From assembly GCA_002309795.1 (NCBI GenBank), contig DBXZ01000027.1, positions 60,915-109,318 of the forward strand: DNA of 48,404 nt, read 5' to 3'. The translations under genes and the position numbers were made by a program. Every line of letters begins with the position of its first letter. Position 1 is the first letter of the stretch. This document shows positions 47,430 through 48,404 of this stretch, in pieces. Source of the stretch: Bacteroidales bacterium UBA1199. Its GTDB lineage: Bacteria > Bacteroidota > Bacteroidia > Bacteroidales > UBA932. The notes under the pieces are model-generated. The model was not told the origin of the DNA and searched no databases. It was given only the letters and a program-made list of their open reading frames with translations.

Positions 47430-48404
47430 TTATTTTTCCATCAGTTTCTTGTATTTGAACCGTTTGGGTTCGGCGTTGCCCAGGCGCATCTTGCGGTTCT
47501 CCTCATATTCCGAATAGGAACCCTCGAAGAAGTAGACCTTTCCCTCCCCTTCGAATGCGAGGATGTGGGTGGCGATGCGGTCCAGGAACCAGCGGTCGTG
47601 CGAGACCACTACGGCGCAGCCCGCGAAGTTCTCCAAACCCTCCTCCAGGGCGCGGATGGTGTTGACATCCACGTCGTTGGTAGGCTCGTCGAGCAGCAGG
47701 ACGTTGGCGTTTTCCTTGAGCGTCAGGGCCAGGTGCAGGCGGTTGCGTTCGCCGCCGGAGAGCACGCCGCACTTTTTCTCCTGGTCAGCCCCGGAGAAGT
47801 TGAAGCGGGAGATGTAAGCCCGGGCGTTCATCTCCTTGTTGCCCAGCCGTACGTATTCGGAATTCTCCGCAATGGTTTCGAAAACCGTCAGGTCGGGATC
47901 GATCTGCTTGTGCTGCTGGTCCACGTAGGCAATTTTGACCGTTTCGCCCACCTCGAAGGTACCGGTATCCGGTTTTTCGTAGCCCATGATCAGGCGGAAG
48001 AGCGTGGTCTTGCCCGCACCGTTGGGGCCGATCACGCCCACGATACCAGCCGGAGGCAGCGAAAAGTTCAGGTCTTCAAAAAGCAACCGGTCGCCGAAGG
48101 CCTTGCTGACGCCCTTGCACTCGATTACCTTGTTGCCCAGGCGTGGGCCGTTGGGGATGAAGATTTCCAGTTGCTCCTCTTTCTGCTTGACATCGGCTGC
48201 GAGCATCTTCTCGTAAGCGCCCAGACGGGCCTTGCCCTTGGCGTGACGGGCCTTGGGCGCCATCCGCACCCACTCGAGCTCGCGTTCCAGCGTCTTGCGG
48301 CGCTTGCTCTCCTGTTTCTCTTCCATCGCCAGGCGGGCGCTCTTCTGTTCGAGCCACGAAGAGTAGTTGCCCTTCCAGGGAATACCCTCGCCGCGGTCCA
48401 GTTC
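47430..48404 (-). CDS. ettA: EttA-type ABC-F ATPase (5' end beyond window)
   Basis: The C-terminal 324 residues of an ABC-F protein; the reading frame continues without a stop to the window end, so the start and the first ATPase domain lie outside. The visible part has an interdomain linker (ELDRGEGIPWKGNYSSWLEQK, typical of EttA, then the long helical arm) and the second ATPase: Walker A GPNGAGKTTLF, signature LSGGERNRL, Walker B LLLDEPTNDVD and the H-loop VVSHDRWFLDRIA. EttA gates the 70S ribosome at the first elongation step according to ATP/ADP. An ATG at 48326 is internal and not the start. Confidence 0.94.
   Translation of the reverse strand, partial: ELDRGEGIPWKGNYSSWLEQKSARLAMEEKQESKRRKTLERELEWVRMAPKARHAKGKARLGAYEKMLAADVKQKEEQLEIFIPNGPRLGNKVIECKGVSKAFGDRLLFEDLNFSLPPAGIVGVIGPNGAGKTTLFRLIMGYEKPDTGTFEVGETVKIAYVDQQHKQIDPDLTVFETIAENSEYVRLGNKEMNARAYISRFNFSGADQEKKCGVLSGGERNRLHLALTLKENANVLLLDEPTNDVDVNTIRALEEGLENFAGCAVVVSHDRWFLDRIATHILAFEGEGKVYFFEGSYSEYEENRKMRLGNAEPKRFKYKKLMEK

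Overview
This is a gene-dense chromosomal window of about 57% GC (estimated by eye) from a member of the Bacteroidota, most likely order Bacteroidales. The supporting evidence is the recurring promoter box TAnnTTTG (sometimes with TTTG 19 bases upstream), many lipoproteins, BACON, DUF4493, DUF6359, DUF4290, DUF5683 and GIN domains, and conserved Bacteroidota gene orders (rpsU-xerC-hpf; DUF4290-ftsK-lolA; parA-parB-DUF5683-mltD). Genus cannot be fixed from the sequence; a Rikenellaceae-like or uncultured gut Bacteroidales lineage is a guess. I see no insertion sequence, prophage, CRISPR array or integrative element, and no gene-free stretch above 300 bases other than the RNA-gene block at 15540-16088.

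Layout. 43-1450: an outward promoter and a small ECF sigma operon on the minus strand. 1529-5980: a GIN-domain lipoprotein, xerD, and the DUF177-rpmF-tRNA-Arg unit followed by typA. 5992-8863: tRNA-Leu, an exported nitroreductase fusion, corA with a hairpin leader, and mntP. 8860-14675: a minus-strand run that begins at a TPP riboswitch and continues TonB receptor - PnuT-like transporter - BadF-type kinase - recR - Na+/solute symporter - mntP. 14689-16073: glutaminyl cyclase, RNase P RNA and tRNA-Thr on the plus strand. 16089-24260: a long minus-strand block with galactokinase, a split (p)ppGpp synthetase and hydrolase pair, an APH-like kinase, a Cache-SpoIIE-HATPase protein, a STAS protein, a VanX-like dipeptidase and a BACON-transglutaminase lipoprotein. 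24364-31370: a DUF4493 lipoprotein, tRNA-Lys, UvrD/PcrA helicase, a dehydrogenase, an SRPBCC protein, an rRNA methyltransferase and a Nudix hydrolase. 31348-35950: lolA-like, ftsK, DUF4290 and a lipid kinase. 35983-40321: parA, parB, DUF5683 and mltD. 40282-42138: a helix-hairpin-helix/beta-barrel protein. 42183-45862: hpt-adk-obgE-PAP2-lplA. 45863-48404: hpf, xerC, rpsU and the 3' part of ettA.

How the genes work together. Three units deserve attention. First, the block at 16089-23061 places alarmone synthesis and degradation, a partner-switching phosphatase/kinase with its STAS target, and two envelope lipoproteins in one tightly packed probable operon; this is my best candidate for an under-described signalling system. 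Second, the TPP riboswitch sits on the ribosome binding site of a TonB receptor and heads an apparent thiamine uptake module that ends in an unassigned sugar-kinase-like gene. Third, several housekeeping genes (typA, galK, uvrD, xerC) have their only visible promoter box 6-7 bases before the start codon, which predicts leaderless mRNAs, whereas rpsU and hpf carry strong Shine-Dalgarno sequences that are unusual for this phylum.
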